64,000 nt of DNA from Lachnospiraceae bacterium (GCA_022768465.1 JALELZ010000026.1:62001-126000), one strand, 5' to 3'; positions 26,480-35,959 are shown, numbered from the stretch's first letter. The notes: generated by a model not told the origin, from the sequence alone. Translations and numbers: made by a program.

Positions 26480-27502
26480 ATGGCAAATTCGATAGGAAAT
26501 ATTTTTAGGTTTACGATCTGGGGACAGTCACATGCACCGGCCATAGGAGTTACTATGGAAGGGCTTCCGGCAGGAATAAAGATCGATCAGGAAAAGCTGC
26601 AGAGCTTTCTGGACAGAAGAAGACCCGGACAAAATAAGTATTCTACGCCGAGAAAGGAAAGCGACACGGCAGAATTTATCGCAGGGCTTAATCCTGATGG
26701 GCTTACCTGCGGGTCGCCTGTTACTGCAGTAATTAAAAACAGTAATACAAAGTCATCGGATTACAGTGAGCTTGAATATATCCCGAGGCCGGGGCATTCC
26801 GATTATCCTGCTATGATAAGATATGGAGCAGGAAGAGATTTTGCCGGCGGCGGACAGTTTTCAGGACGTCTGACTGCGCCTTTATGCATTGCTGGCGGAG
26901 TTTGTCTGCAGATACTTGAGGCTATGAATATTCGCATAAGTGCAAGAGCTGTAATGATAGGCGGAAAGACAGAGGAAACTGCTATGCTTGAGGCCATAGA
27001 GAATGCAAGAGCAGAGGGTGATTCTGTCGGAGGCATAGTTGAATGTGTTATAGAAGGGCTTCCGGCAGGTATAGGTGAGCCCATGTTTGATGGTATGGAA
27101 AGCCGTATAGCACAGACCGTATTCGGTATTCCTGCGGTAAAGGGTGTTGAGTTCGGAAACGGCTTTGGATGCGCTGCCTTAAGAGGAAGTGAAAATAATG
27201 ATGCATTTTCGTATAACGGAGGCAGTGTTATTACTAAGACCAATAACCACGGCGGCATATTGGGAGGAATTACATCGTCTATGCCTATAGTATTCAGAGC
27301 TGCCTTTAAGCCGACTCCGTCTATAGCAAAGGAGCAGGACAGCATTAACATTAATACAGCTGAAAATGTTAAGCTTAGCGTAAAGGGCAGACATGATCCG
27401 TGCATCGTGCTGAGAGCGGTGCCGTGCGTAGAGGCCGCGGCAGCAGCTGCTGTTTATGACGAAATACTTATGGCAAAGGCTTCAGGATTTGAAGCATTTT
27501 AA
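26480..27502 (+). CDS. aroC: Chorismate synthase
   Basis: Converts EPSP to chorismate with reduced FMN. 340 residues, slightly shorter than the usual 350-390. Signatures: FTIWGQSHAPAIGVTMEGLP, RRPGQNKYSTPRKESD, RPGHSDYPAMIRYG, GGGQFSGRLTAP and a C-terminal RHDPCIVLRAVPCVEAA. Sits 95 bp after aroA, the largest gap in the operon, with no terminator in it. Confidence 0.95.
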   Translation: MANSIGNIFRFTIWGQSHAPAIGVTMEGLPAGIKIDQEKLQSFLDRRRPGQNKYSTPRKESDTAEFIAGLNPDGLTCGSPVTAVIKNSNTKSSDYSELEYIPRPGHSDYPAMIRYGAGRDFAGGGQFSGRLTAPLCIAGGVCLQILEAMNIRISARAVMIGGKTEETAMLEAIENARAEGDSVGGIVECVIEGLPAGIGEPMFDGMESRIAQTVFGIPAVKGVEFGNGFGCAALRGSENNDAFSYNGGSVITKTNNHGGILGGITSSMPIVFRAAFKPTPSIAKEQDSININTAENVKLSVKGRHDPCIVLRAVPCVEAAAAAAVYDEILMAKASGFEAF

Positions 27503-27534
27503 GCATCGGGAATCTGAAAAAATAAGGGGAAAAT

Positions 27535-28686
27535 ATGGCAAGGAGCATTGAAGAGCTCAGAAAGAGCATCGATGAGATAGATAAAAGAATAGTAAAGGAT
27601 ATCGAGGAAAGGATGGATGTCGCAGCGGAAATTGCGGCATATAAAAAGGAGCACGGGCTCCCGACACTTGATCCGAGAAGAGAACGTGAAAAATTAGCTT
27701 CGATAGCCTCAATGGCAAGAGAAGATATAAGACCATATTATCACGTGCTTTATTCACTGCTTTTCGAACTCAGCCGTTCATATCAGAATGAAATCAATAA
27801 AAATAACAGCGGCAAGTTCGATGAAATAAGAAAGGCCATAGAGGAAACTCCTAAAATGTTCCCTAAGGCCGCAGATGTGGCTTGCCAGGGCGTGGAGGGT
27901 TCATATTCCAGCATTGCCTGTGAAAAGATTTTTGCAGCGCCGAATATTCAGTATTTCACCAGCTTTGAGGGCGTTTTTAATGCTGTAGAAAAGGGCTTCT
28001 GTAAATACGGTATTCTTCCTATAGAAAATTCAACTGCAGGAAGTGTTAAGCAGGTCTATGATCTGATGCTTTCACATCATTTTTATGTTGTGCGAAGCAC
28101 GAGGATCAAGATAAATCACTGCCTTGTTGCAAAGCCTGGAACTGATATTAAGAACATAAAGGAAATTGTCTCTCATGAGCAGGCGCTTAGCCAGTGCGAG
28201 GAATATTTAAAGAAGCTTGGTGCTGACATAAAGATAACACCGGTTGAAAATACTGCTGTAGCTGCACAGATGGTGGCTAATTCTGACAGAAATGATATTG
28301 CAGCTTTATCCTCATACCGCTGTGCTGAGCTGTATGGCTTAAAGACTCTTGAGACCAATATAGCCGACTGCGGAAATAACCATACAAGATTCATCTGCAT
28401 ATCAAAGAAGCCTGAAATATATCCGGGTGCTGATAAGACTTCTCTCATGGTAGTCCTTTCCCACAGACCGGGTGCCCTTTATAAGATGCTGGCACGTTTT
28501 TATGCTCTCGGCATAAATCTGCAGAAGCTGGAGTCTCGTCCTATTCCTGAAAGAGATTTTGAGTTCATGTTCTACTTTGATCTTGATACATCTATTTATT
28601 CGGACGAGTTTGTACAGCTTATATGTGATGTAAATGACTGCTGCGAGGAATTCCAGTATCTCGGAAGCTATAATGAGGTGATCTGA
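27535..28686 (+). CDS. pheA: Bifunctional chorismate mutase / prephenate dehydratase (P-protein)
   Basis: 383 residues in three domains: AroQ-type chorismate mutase (1-90, with LRKSIDEIDKRIVKDIEERM), prephenate dehydratase (about 110-290, GVEGSYSSIAC, ENSTAGSV, HTRFICI) and a C-terminal ACT domain (about 300-380) with the phenylalanine-binding ESRP motif. Makes prephenate and phenylpyruvate; the ACT domain predicts Phe feedback inhibition. Because the only chorismate mutase in the operon is here, it feeds TyrA too. Last codons overlap the next start (TGATGG). Confidence 0.95.
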   Translation: MARSIEELRKSIDEIDKRIVKDIEERMDVAAEIAAYKKEHGLPTLDPRREREKLASIASMAREDIRPYYHVLYSLLFELSRSYQNEINKNNSGKFDEIRKAIEETPKMFPKAADVACQGVEGSYSSIACEKIFAAPNIQYFTSFEGVFNAVEKGFCKYGILPIENSTAGSVKQVYDLMLSHHFYVVRSTRIKINHCLVAKPGTDIKNIKEIVSHEQALSQCEEYLKKLGADIKITPVENTAVAAQMVANSDRNDIAALSSYRCAELYGLKTLETNIADCGNNHTRFICISKKPEIYPGADKTSLMVVLSHRPGALYKMLARFYALGINLQKLESRPIPERDFEFMFYFDLDTSIYSDEFVQLICDVNDCCEEFQYLGSYNEVI

Positions 28687-29912
28687 TGGATAGAAAATTC
28701 GGACTTTTGGGCGAAAAGCTCGGACACAGCTATTCTCCGCAAATACATGGTCTCTTAAAGGACTATGACTACAAGCTTTACGAGGTTGAAAGGGATGAGG
28801 TAAAGAGCTTTCTTGAGAACACAGAGCTTGGCGGTATGAATGTTACCATACCGTATAAAAAAACTGTCATGAAAGCCTGCGTCCGGCTTTCGGATGTTGC
28901 AGCAAAGATGGGAGCTGTCAATACATTAGTAAAGCGCGAGGACGGATGGCACGGGTATAATACGGATTACTACGGCTTTTGTGAGCTTACTGTCTCAAGC
29001 GGGATCAAGGTAGCTGATAAAAAATGTCTTGTATTAGGAAGCGGAGGCGCTTCGAATACAGTATGTCATGCACTTAAGGATCTCGGAGCTTCAGAGGTGA
29101 TCGTTATAAGCAGAAGCGGCGAGAATAATTATGATAATATAGCCCGCCACAAGGATGCAAGGATAATTGTAAATACTACACCGGTAGGAATGTATCCGAA
29201 TAACGGAAGTGCAGCAGTGGATCTTAAGTTATTTACTGAATGCGAAGGTGTGCTGGATGTTATCTATAATCCGGCAAGGACAGCACTCTTATTACAGGCC
29301 GAAGAGCTTTCAATACCTCATGCGGGTGGGCTCTACATGCTTGTGGCACAGGCGAAAAAGAGTGCTGAGCTATTTACGGATACTGTAATCAAGTATGATG
29401 TCATAGCTAAAATTACAAAAAAATTGGAAGCTGATATGCAGAACATCATTCTTATAGGAATGCCGGGATCAGGAAAAAGCTCTATAGGAATGAAGCTTTC
29501 TGAGCTTTGCGGAAAAAGGCTTATAGAAGCTGATGCAGAGATTGAGAAAAAGGCAGGTAAGGACATTCCTTCCATATTCAGAGAGTCCGGTGAGGAAGAG
29601 TTTCGCAGGATAGAGACTGAGGTATTAAAAGAGGCCGGAAAGCTATCAGGCTGTATCATATCGACCGGAGGCGGATGCATTACCAGAAAGGAAAACTATC
29701 CTTTACTGCACCAAAACGGAAGGATAGTGTGGATAAAGAGAGATATTTCCAGACTTCCAGTGGATGGAAGACCGATATCGCAGTCAAATCCGTTAGAAAA
29801 GCTTTATGAAGAAAGAAAGGATAAGTATGAGGCCTTTGCCGATGCTGTTATAGAAAATGACGGCACTGTGGAAAAAGCGGCTAAGGAAATACTTGAGATG
29901 ATTCTAAAATGA
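28686..29912 (+). CDS. aroE-aroK: Fused shikimate dehydrogenase - shikimate kinase
   Basis: 408 residues in one chain. Residues 1-245 are AroE: GEKLGHSYSPQIH shikimate site, NVTIPYK with the catalytic lysine, AVNTLV, NADP loop GSGGASNTV and NTTPVGMYP. Residues about 253-408 are AroK: Walker A GMPGSGKSSIG, EADAEIEKKAG, STGGGCITRK and lid region DGRPISQ. No linker break or internal start is obvious. Fusion would channel dehydroshikimate to shikimate-3-phosphate. Rare but known in some Clostridia. Confidence 0.93.
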   Translation: MDRKFGLLGEKLGHSYSPQIHGLLKDYDYKLYEVERDEVKSFLENTELGGMNVTIPYKKTVMKACVRLSDVAAKMGAVNTLVKREDGWHGYNTDYYGFCELTVSSGIKVADKKCLVLGSGGASNTVCHALKDLGASEVIVISRSGENNYDNIARHKDARIIVNTTPVGMYPNNGSAAVDLKLFTECEGVLDVIYNPARTALLLQAEELSIPHAGGLYMLVAQAKKSAELFTDTVIKYDVIAKITKKLEADMQNIILIGMPGSGKSSIGMKLSELCGKRLIEADAEIEKKAGKDIPSIFRESGEEEFRRIETEVLKEAGKLSGCIISTGGGCITRKENYPLLHQNGRIVWIKRDISRLPVDGRPISQSNPLEKLYEERKDKYEAFADAVIENDGTVEKAAKEILEMILK

Positions 29913-30346
29913 AAATACTTGTTATTAACGGACCAAATCTCAACATGCTCGGCATAAGAGAGCCGGCCATATACGGAAATCAGAATTATGCGGCATTAAC
30001 AGCTTATGTTGAAGAGGTGTGTGCTGAGCATAATGCAGAGTGTGAGATATTTCAGAGTAATCATGAGGGATCAATAGTTGACCGTATTCAGCAGGCATAT
30101 TTCGATAAGGTTGACGGAATAGTTATTAATCCTGCCGCATATACGCATACGAGCGTGGCTATACTTGACGCACTTAAGGCTGTCTCAATTCCTGCAGTCG
30201 AGGTGCATCTTTCAAAGGTCAGTGAGAGAGAGTCCTTCAGACAGATATCCTATGCCGGAATGGCCTGTGTCAAAACCTATGCCGGATATGGCTTTGAGGG
30301 CTATAAAAAGGCTGTGGAGTATCTTATTGAAAATGTGAAAGCATGA
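29909..30346 (+). CDS. aroQ: Type II 3-dehydroquinate dehydratase
   Basis: Third shikimate step. 145 residues, dodecameric type II family: NGPNLNMLGIREPAIYG, catalytic Tyr/His region NPAAYTHTSVAILDAL, EVHLS and RESFRQIS. Start overlaps the aroE-aroK stop. With it, all seven shikimate activities plus Phe and Tyr branch enzymes are in one transcription unit that ends at the terminator following. Confidence 0.95.
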   Translation: MKILVINGPNLNMLGIREPAIYGNQNYAALTAYVEEVCAEHNAECEIFQSNHEGSIVDRIQQAYFDKVDGIVINPAAYTHTSVAILDALKAVSIPAVEVHLSKVSERESFRQISYAGMACVKTYAGYGFEGYKKAVEYLIENVKA

Positions 30347-30386
30347 AAATCTTATTTTACATTGTTTTAACATCATGATAATGTTT

Positions 30387-30422
30387 AAGCGGTAGAGTCT
30401 TTCAGGACTATGCCGCTTTTTA
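30387..30422 (+). terminator. Terminator of the aro operon
   Basis: AAGCGGTAGAGTC / GACTATGCCGCTT stem (one mismatch, one wobble) followed by TTTTTAT. Confidence 0.8.
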
Positions 30423-30485
30423 TACTTTTAGCATTTTGAACATGGATAATTATGCTGATCAATAGTAATCGGAGGGAATAGAAAT

Positions 30486-31127
30486 ATGGCAAAACAAATA
30501 TGGAAGGGCGGAAATATGGTTTATCCCGTGCCGGCTGTAATGGTAAGTGTCGGCAATAAAGCCGGACAGACAAATATATTTACAGTTGCCTGGACCGGAA
30601 ACGTATGTACAAATCCGCCGATGGTATATATTTCGGTAAGACCGGAAAGATATTCTTATGAATTCATTGAGGAAACAGGCGAGTTTGTTCTTAACCTGAC
30701 TACAGAAAAGCTTGCAAGGGCTACAGATTTTTGCGGTGTGCGTTCTGGAAGAGATATTGATAAATGGACAGAATGCAGACTTACCCGGGAAAAAGCTGCA
30801 AAGCTTGAGTATGCACCTCTTATAAAAGAAAGCCCTGTAAATATTGAGTGCCGCGTAAAGCAGGCTCTTGATCTCGGAAGTCACAGAATGTATATTGCAG
30901 ACGTTTTGTCTGTTGATGCGGATGAAGCTTATTTGGATGAAAAGGGCGGCTTCAGACTCGATAAGGCAGATCTGATAGCGTATTCACACGGTGATTACAT
31001 GAGCCTCGGAGAAAAGCTCGGAAGCTTTGGCTATTCTGTAAAAAAGCCTGCAGTCAAGAAAGGGAGCTCTGCAAATTCAAAAAAGAAAGCTGCGAATAAG
31101 AAGATTTCAGCAGCCAATAAGAGCTAA
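30486..31127 (+). CDS. Flavin reductase family (flavoredoxin-like) protein
   Basis: 213 residues. FMN-binding split-barrel with PVPAVMVSVG near 18-27, FTVAWTGNVCTNPPMVYISVR near 38-60 and FVLNLTTE. Binds FMN and acts as an electron carrier or NAD(P)H:flavin reductase. An odd Lys/Ala/Ser-rich tail of about 28 residues (PAVKKGSSANSKKKAANKK) is not part of the domain and looks like a low-complexity extension. Start after GGAGGGA; own terminator. Confidence 0.85.
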   Translation: MAKQIWKGGNMVYPVPAVMVSVGNKAGQTNIFTVAWTGNVCTNPPMVYISVRPERYSYEFIEETGEFVLNLTTEKLARATDFCGVRSGRDIDKWTECRLTREKAAKLEYAPLIKESPVNIECRVKQALDLGSHRMYIADVLSVDADEAYLDEKGGFRLDKADLIAYSHGDYMSLGEKLGSFGYSVKKPAVKKGSSANSKKKAANKKISAANKS

Positions 31128-31153
31128 GCTTAAAAAGGATTAAAAAAAAGTAA

Positions 31154-31178
31154 AAGCCCGCTTATTTAGTGCGGGCTT
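31154..31178. terminator. Bidirectional terminator
   Basis: AAGCCCGC / GCGGGCTT with a 9-nt loop; T-rich on both sides (AAATA after, TTTTTTT on the opposite strand). Separates the flavin reductase from the convergent CAP gene. Confidence 0.75.
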
Positions 31179-31260
31179 AAATAAACATAAAGTATTAGTG
31201 TCGGTAAGACAAATAGATTGGTCTTATCAGCTTTATTTAATTAGGATATCAGCTGTGAGC

Positions 31261-31797
31261 TTATGGCCATGTGCCAAATTCCTGAACCCAGACAGTGCCT
31301 ATGGAGGCTCTGATAAAGCATACACCGAGCTCATTGAAGTCGGCATTTAGGATATTGGCTCTGTGACCATCGGAAGCCATCCATGCGGCAACGACCTTTT
31401 CAGGCGAATCGAAACCGTTGGCGAGATTTTCACCTACAGCAATATAGCCCGGACATCCGGCATCGTCGAAGGCTGTATAGAAGCTTTGTCCGTCAGGTCT
31501 GTTATGGCTGAAGCTCTGAGCAGCTTCGTTGGCTCTGATCCTTGCTGCATTGGCGGCATTGTCACTCCATATAAGAGCAGGAACACCGTTACTTACTCTT
31601 TCGTTGTTAACAAGCTCAAAAACTTTTTTTGTAAATGTATCTTCCTGAGATACGACATATACAGCACCGAATTTCACTGCACCTGCTGCAGCTATAGGAA
31701 ATACTGCCGATACTGCAAAAACAGCGGATAAAAGTAATGCCATTGCACAGCGAAGGGCTGACTTGAGTCTGAAGTTTTTATAAATTCTATTATGCAT
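31261..31797 (-). CDS. Secreted CAP-domain (SCP/PR-1, YkwD-like) protein
   Basis: 178 residues. N-terminal signal peptide (basic NRIYKNFRLK, hydrophobic 18-38, likely cut after an AAA/GA stretch). CAP domain from about 55: VNNERVSNGVPAL, FSHNRPDGQSFYTAF, VGENLANGF, GHRANILNADFNELGVCF. CAP proteins of bacteria are extracellular, function poorly known. Starts after GGAGGACGATC. Single gene. Confidence 0.88.
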   Translation of the reverse strand: MHNRIYKNFRLKSALRCAMALLLSAVFAVSAVFPIAAAGAVKFGAVYVVSQEDTFTKKVFELVNNERVSNGVPALIWSDNAANAARIRANEAAQSFSHNRPDGQSFYTAFDDAGCPGYIAVGENLANGFDSPEKVVAAWMASDGHRANILNADFNELGVCFIRASIGTVWVQEFGTWP

Positions 31798-32032
31798 GAT
31801 CGTCCTCCGTGCTGCTTATTTCGGATAGCCCTTATTTAATAAAAATATTGTACCATGGCATAGTGTCGTTTAGTGGATATTTACATGACAAAAGAGCATA
31901 AAAAGTGCATTTAATATACAGAAGCATTTATTTTTGATACAATTGACCGGACGGGCAGTAAAAATTATTACAGTGAAAATAATTACAGTACAAGCTGAAC
32001 GAAATATTAAATTAGAAAAATAGGAGTAATAT

Positions 32033-32281
32033 ATGTTTGAAAATATAGAAATGATGTTTAAATTAAAAAAAGCATGGGGCACTTTTTCAAAAAATCATCC
32101 CGGTGTAGCAGGCTTCTTCGGCCAGGTAGGCCGCCGAGGCATAGGTGAGGGCGCGGTGCTTGATATGAAGATAAGCTATCCTGACGGAACACATCTTGAG
32201 ACCAATATGCGTGTGAATCAAGAAGATCTGGAGCTTGTACAGATGCTTAGAGAGCTTGCGGCAAAGCAGCAGAAAAAGTGA
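32033..32281 (+). CDS. Small conserved-looking cytoplasmic protein
   Basis: 82 residues, not assigned to a family. Two amphipathic helices (about 2-24 and 62-80) flank a short beta region (AVLDMKISYPDGTHLETNMRV). Good AGGAG site and its own strong terminator argue it is real. No signal or membrane segment. Function unknown. Confidence 0.6.
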   Translation: MFENIEMMFKLKKAWGTFSKNHPGVAGFFGQVGRRGIGEGAVLDMKISYPDGTHLETNMRVNQEDLELVQMLRELAAKQQKK

Positions 32282-32343
32282 TATTGCTGTTTGTGAAAGA
32301 GCAGATTTTTAAAATAGAATAAATCAAAATGACATAAAAAAAC

Positions 32344-32386
32344 AAGATCCGGCAGTTGCTTAAGTTTAGGCATGCCGGATCTTTTT
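32344..32386 (+). terminator. Intrinsic terminator
   Basis: AAGATCCGGCA / TGCCGGATCTT perfect 11-bp stem then TTT. Confidence 0.85.
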
Positions 32387-32439
32387 GCCAACAGATCACA
32401 TTGTCGGCTGTATTAAAATGTATAAGTATTTAAGCTTAA

Positions 32440-32958
32440 TCAGAGTGTTTCAGGCTCTTCAAAATCCTGCCCGAAGGTCTCAACAGTAACTGTCTTCATT
32501 ACCTGATCCTCACGAGGTCTGTCGCTGTAGTCTGTAGCAACTCCTGCAATCTTATCTACTGTATCCATACCCTCGGTAACCTTTCCGAAGGCTGCATAAG
32601 CACCGTCAAGGTGAGGAGCATCCTGATGCATGATGAAGAACTGGCTTCCTGCAGAATCAGGGAACATTGATCTTGCCATGGAGATAACGCCTCTTGAATG
32701 CTTTAAGTCATTCTTGAAGCCGTTCTGACCGAACTCACCCTTAATGCTGTAGCCAGGGCCGCCCATACCTGTTCCGTCAGGATCGCCTCCCTGGATCATG
32801 AAGCCAGGAATGACTCTGTGGAAGATAGTGCCGTCATAGAAATTATGATTAATAAGGCTGATGAAGTTCTTTACGGTGTTAGGAGCTATATCAGGATAAA
32901 GCTCAACCTTTATCATATCTCCGTTTTCCATTGTGATAGTAACTATAGGGTTCTGCAT
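32440..32958 (-). CDS. Cyclophilin-type peptidyl-prolyl isomerase
   Basis: 172 residues from the ATG at 32958, chosen because AAAGGAGGG lies 7 bases upstream; an upstream in-frame ATG at 32994 lacks a site. Catalytic FHRVIPGFMIQGGDPDGTG, then SQFFIMH and LDGAYAAFGKV. Cytoplasmic, speeds proline isomerisation in folding. No signal peptide. Complete single-domain form. Confidence 0.93.
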   Translation of the reverse strand: MQNPIVTITMENGDMIKVELYPDIAPNTVKNFISLINHNFYDGTIFHRVIPGFMIQGGDPDGTGMGGPGYSIKGEFGQNGFKNDLKHSRGVISMARSMFPDSAGSQFFIMHQDAPHLDGAYAAFGKVTEGMDTVDKIAGVATDYSDRPREDQVMKTVTVETFGQDFEEPETL

Positions 32959-33080
32959 TGCTGTGCCCTCCTTTATAATTATGATATCCTGCACAACAAC
33001 AGTCAGGGCTGATGCCTGCTGAAGATAATGCGTTTTTAATTCTATACTATTTCAAGTGCTTTTATCAAGCTCTGCAGATA

Positions 33081-33623
33081 TTATTCGACTCTTGATAAAA
33101 GGCCTGTTTCTGAATCCATTATAAAGCCGTTGATTCGAATGTCCTTTGGCATCAGCGGGTGCTCCTTAAGTGCTCTTACGGTTTCATGAACAGAGTTTTC
33201 AACGGTATCAAAGCCGCCGAGCCATTTCTCAAGATCTATTCCGCTGTGACGGACTATGTCGATATGCTGTTTGTCAATGCCGCGTTCGACAAGCTTTTCA
33301 AGCATTTCATTTCCATCCATACCCTGAACTCCGCAGTCTGTGTGTCCGATGACCATGACCTCTTCAACGCCGAGCTCGAGGATACCCACCAACAAGCTGC
33401 GCACAACAGACCCATAAGGATGAGTAGTGACTCCGCCGGCATTTTTAATCAGCTTAGCGTCACCGTTTTTGATCCCCAAAGCCGCAGGCAGCAGCTCAGT
33501 AAGTCTGGTGTCCATACATGTGAGTATGGCAAGCTTTTTATCAGGATATTTGCTTGTAAGATAAGGCTCATAGTCTTTGTTATCTACAAAAAGCCTGTTA
33601 TATTCCATTATTTCATCAATCAT
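33081..33623 (-). CDS. Beta-class carbonic anhydrase
   Basis: 180 residues. Zinc ligands: Cys of LTCMDTRL near residue 36 (with the Asp-Arg dyad), and His and Cys of IGHTDCGVQG near 95-100. Interconverts CO2 and bicarbonate, supplying biotin carboxylases. Small prokaryote-type beta-CA. Start follows AAAGGTGAC. Lies in tandem with dapF (69-bp gap). Confidence 0.9.
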   Translation of the reverse strand: MIDEIMEYNRLFVDNKDYEPYLTSKYPDKKLAILTCMDTRLTELLPAALGIKNGDAKLIKNAGGVTTHPYGSVVRSLLVGILELGVEEVMVIGHTDCGVQGMDGNEMLEKLVERGIDKQHIDIVRHSGIDLEKWLGGFDTVENSVHETVRALKEHPLMPKDIRINGFIMDSETGLLSRVE

Positions 33624-33692
33624 ATTGTAGTCACCTTTAAGTCATCTATCATATTGGTGTTGTCTTAATACAATCATGTTCAGAGTTTGAAC

Positions 33693-34652
33693 TTAAAGAA
33701 TAAGATTTTCGTCTGTTACCTCGCCTTTGGCAACTACGTTGGTAGGCCCTGTAAGAAACAGTCCGTGTACGCTTATGCTGCCGTCCTCTGATTCATCTAT
33801 TTCTTCAACATCGATAATGAGTTCACCGCCTGTAACGGTAAAATGAATGTCGCTGCCGCTGGCCTTTCCTAAGAGTGTGAGAACGATTCCGGCGCAGCCG
33901 GTACCTGTTCCGCACGCATAGGTGAAGTCCTCAACGCCGCGCTCATAGGTTCTTTCATATATTTTGTTATCTCCGCTGACCTCTATGAAATTGACATTGG
34001 CACCCTTTGGAAGAGCGCTGTTCCATCTGAGCGCACGTCCTAATTCTCTAAGGATATTCTCATCGGCTGTCTCAAGGTGCTCACTTTTGCAGAGAGCAGC
34101 AATGTTGCCTTTGTATTCAACAACGAGATGAGGAATGCCAGGATCACCTAAAACAAGATAACTGCATTCAACGACAAATTCCTCGACATCGGATTCAGCA
34201 ATGAGATCACCGTAGGCGGTATGAGTCCAGAAGTCGAATTTATCATCCAAAATAAGCTTTTTATCGAGCTCAATCACACTCGGATCGTTTAAGCGAATGC
34301 GATAAAGCTGCTTATTAATGCAGCGACCGCTAACAAGACCTGCTGTAGTCTCAATTACAGGCTCTTCAGTAGCTGCGAGGCCGTTTTCATAACCATAGCG
34401 GCAAATGCATCTTGCGCCGTTGCCGCACATTTCACCGATGCTTCCGTCACTGTTATAAAAGAGCATGCGGTAGTCAGCCTGTACACCCTCACTCGGGCGT
34501 TCAACGACCATAAAACCGTCGGCACCTATAGACAGATGACGTTCGCAAAGGGTTTTAGCGATATAAGGTAATTTCTCAACCGGTATTTGTTCTTCAATAT
34601 TGTTAATGACTATAAAGTCATTTCCGGCACCGTTCATTTTCCAGAATTTCAA
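33693..34652 (-). CDS. dapF: Diaminopimelate epimerase
   Basis: 319 residues; LL- to meso-diaminopimelate, for lysine and cell wall. PLP-independent: catalytic cysteines in CGNGARC (N-half) and ACGTGTGC (C-half), with NGAGNDFIVI at the N-terminus. About 40 residues longer than most DapF (270-280), spread over internal insertions. Starts with TTG at 34652, 8 bases after AGGAGG. Confidence 0.92.
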   Translation of the reverse strand: MKFWKMNGAGNDFIVINNIEEQIPVEKLPYIAKTLCERHLSIGADGFMVVERPSEGVQADYRMLFYNSDGSIGEMCGNGARCICRYGYENGLAATEEPVIETTAGLVSGRCINKQLYRIRLNDPSVIELDKKLILDDKFDFWTHTAYGDLIAESDVEEFVVECSYLVLGDPGIPHLVVEYKGNIAALCKSEHLETADENILRELGRALRWNSALPKGANVNFIEVSGDNKIYERTYERGVEDFTYACGTGTGCAGIVLTLLGKASGSDIHFTVTGGELIIDVEEIDESEDGSISVHGLFLTGPTNVVAKGEVTDENLIL

Positions 34653-34837
34653 ATCGTTTCCTCCTGTTTTGTAAAAAGCACGGAGCTTAATGAGTATTTT
34701 AAGTTTAATACTTAGAATTTCTGTAAGCTAAAAAGCTGTGTTCCGGAGAACATAACTATAGTTTATCATAAAATGAATGTATTAAATGTGAAATAACAAA
34801 TATGAATGTATATATTTTTTGTATATACATAAGAAAA

Positions 34838-34912
34838 CCACCGGATAATGAAGCAAACTCCAATTGTCAGACCTAAAAGTTAACATTGGGAGCTCACCTC
34901 ATAAACCGGTGG
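34838..34912. ncRNA. Nested inverted repeats between dapF and panE
   Basis: Outer arms CCACCGG (about 34840-34846) / CCGGTGG (about 34905-34911); inner arms CTCCAATTGT / AACATTGGGAG. On the minus strand the last arm is followed by TTTTC, so a branched terminator of panE is likely; a plus-strand small RNA is an alternative. The rest of 34653-34943 is AT-rich without a gene. Confidence 0.45.
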
Positions 34913-34943
34913 CATTTATTATCGGCTAATTATCATTTAATTA

Positions 34944-35864
34944 TCAGTGCTTTGTGTAGGATGCTTCTTTAATCTTAAGAAGCTTATAGATCACATCATT
35001 CCACGGAGTAGCTACGCCGGCTTTTCTGCCTTCTTCAATAACACTTCCGGCAAAGATATCGGTCTCAAGCGGACGTCCGGCTTCAACATCCTGAAGGGTT
35101 GAAGGCTTTGCATCGCCGGAAGAAGCTGCCATTATTTCATAACATTCTTCCACATCGGAATATCTCAGATCAATGCCTTCGCCTCTCGCAACATTTACGA
35201 CTTCAGTCATTATTTCTTTAACTGACTGTGACATTTCAGGTATAGTTCTTAAAGCGCCGTAGGAAAGTCCTGTTACAGCAGCAAGCTGATTCATGCTGAC
35301 ATTTCGCATAAATTTGAGCCATACCGCTCTCTGCATGTCTGTGCAGACCTTATTTTTAACTCCGGCAGCGTCAAACAGATCTTTGACTGCTTTAACCTCA
35401 GACGATAATTCATGGTTATCTGCATTGCCGAATTCTATAGGACCTTCCCATGAACATATTATGCCCCCATCTGTTCTGAGAGCATCGGTCCTGCACAGTC
35501 CGTAGAATACTGTATTATCCGGAAATGCCTTTGCAAGCTTTTCTCTTCCTGCTATGCCGTTAAATATAGGAAGCAGTATTGTTTCAGGTGTTATGATATT
35601 TTCTATGTCTTCTATGGCGCTGTCCAGAGCATAGTTTTTTACGGAAAGGATAATAAGGTCAGCTTTAAAGTTATTATCATCAGGTGAGATGACCTTAGGC
35701 ATGAGAGTTTCACCGTCGATAACGATGCCATTTTCTCTGAGCTTGTCCCCACGCTTTCCGCCTGCAATGACTGCAAAATCATCACCCATATATTTAACGA
35801 GATGACGGCCGTATACACAGCCGATTGCACCAAAACCTATAATGGCAGCTGTTTTTATTTGCAT
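34944..35864 (-). CDS. panE: 2-dehydropantoate 2-reductase (ketopantoate reductase)
   Basis: 306 residues from the ATG at 35864 (AAAGGAAAAGC upstream). A longer frame to 35978 runs into the att repeat and is not used. Rossmann GFGAIGCVYG at the N-terminus, then SVKNYAL near 80, catalytic lysine region WLKFMRNVSMNQLAAVTG near 180, and ETDIFAGSV. Reduces ketopantoate with NADPH for pantothenate/CoA. Some clostridial homologues act on other 2-oxoacids. Confidence 0.85.
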   Translation of the reverse strand: MQIKTAAIIGFGAIGCVYGRHLVKYMGDDFAVIAGGKRGDKLRENGIVIDGETLMPKVISPDDNNFKADLIILSVKNYALDSAIEDIENIITPETILLPIFNGIAGREKLAKAFPDNTVFYGLCRTDALRTDGGIICSWEGPIEFGNADNHELSSEVKAVKDLFDAAGVKNKVCTDMQRAVWLKFMRNVSMNQLAAVTGLSYGALRTIPEMSQSVKEIMTEVVNVARGEGIDLRYSDVEECYEIMAASSGDAKPSTLQDVEAGRPLETDIFAGSVIEEGRKAGVATPWNDVIYKLLKIKEASYTKH

Positions 35865-35898
35865 ATGCTTTTCCTTTCTTTCATCTTTATAATATAAT

Positions 35899-35959
35899 AA
35901 AAAAATCACGTGACGTCTAAAGACGAAACGTGATAATCTTGAGAGCGGGTGATGGGAAT
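35899..35959. repeat. Left att direct repeat of the integrated element
   Basis: 61 bp matching 41579-41639 with three mismatches; includes a second copy of the tRNA-Gly terminator hairpin and 15 bases of the tRNA 3' end (GCGGGTGATGGGAAT). The 19-bp block GAGAGCGGGTGATGGGAAT is identical in both copies and is the likely crossover region. Confidence 0.85.
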
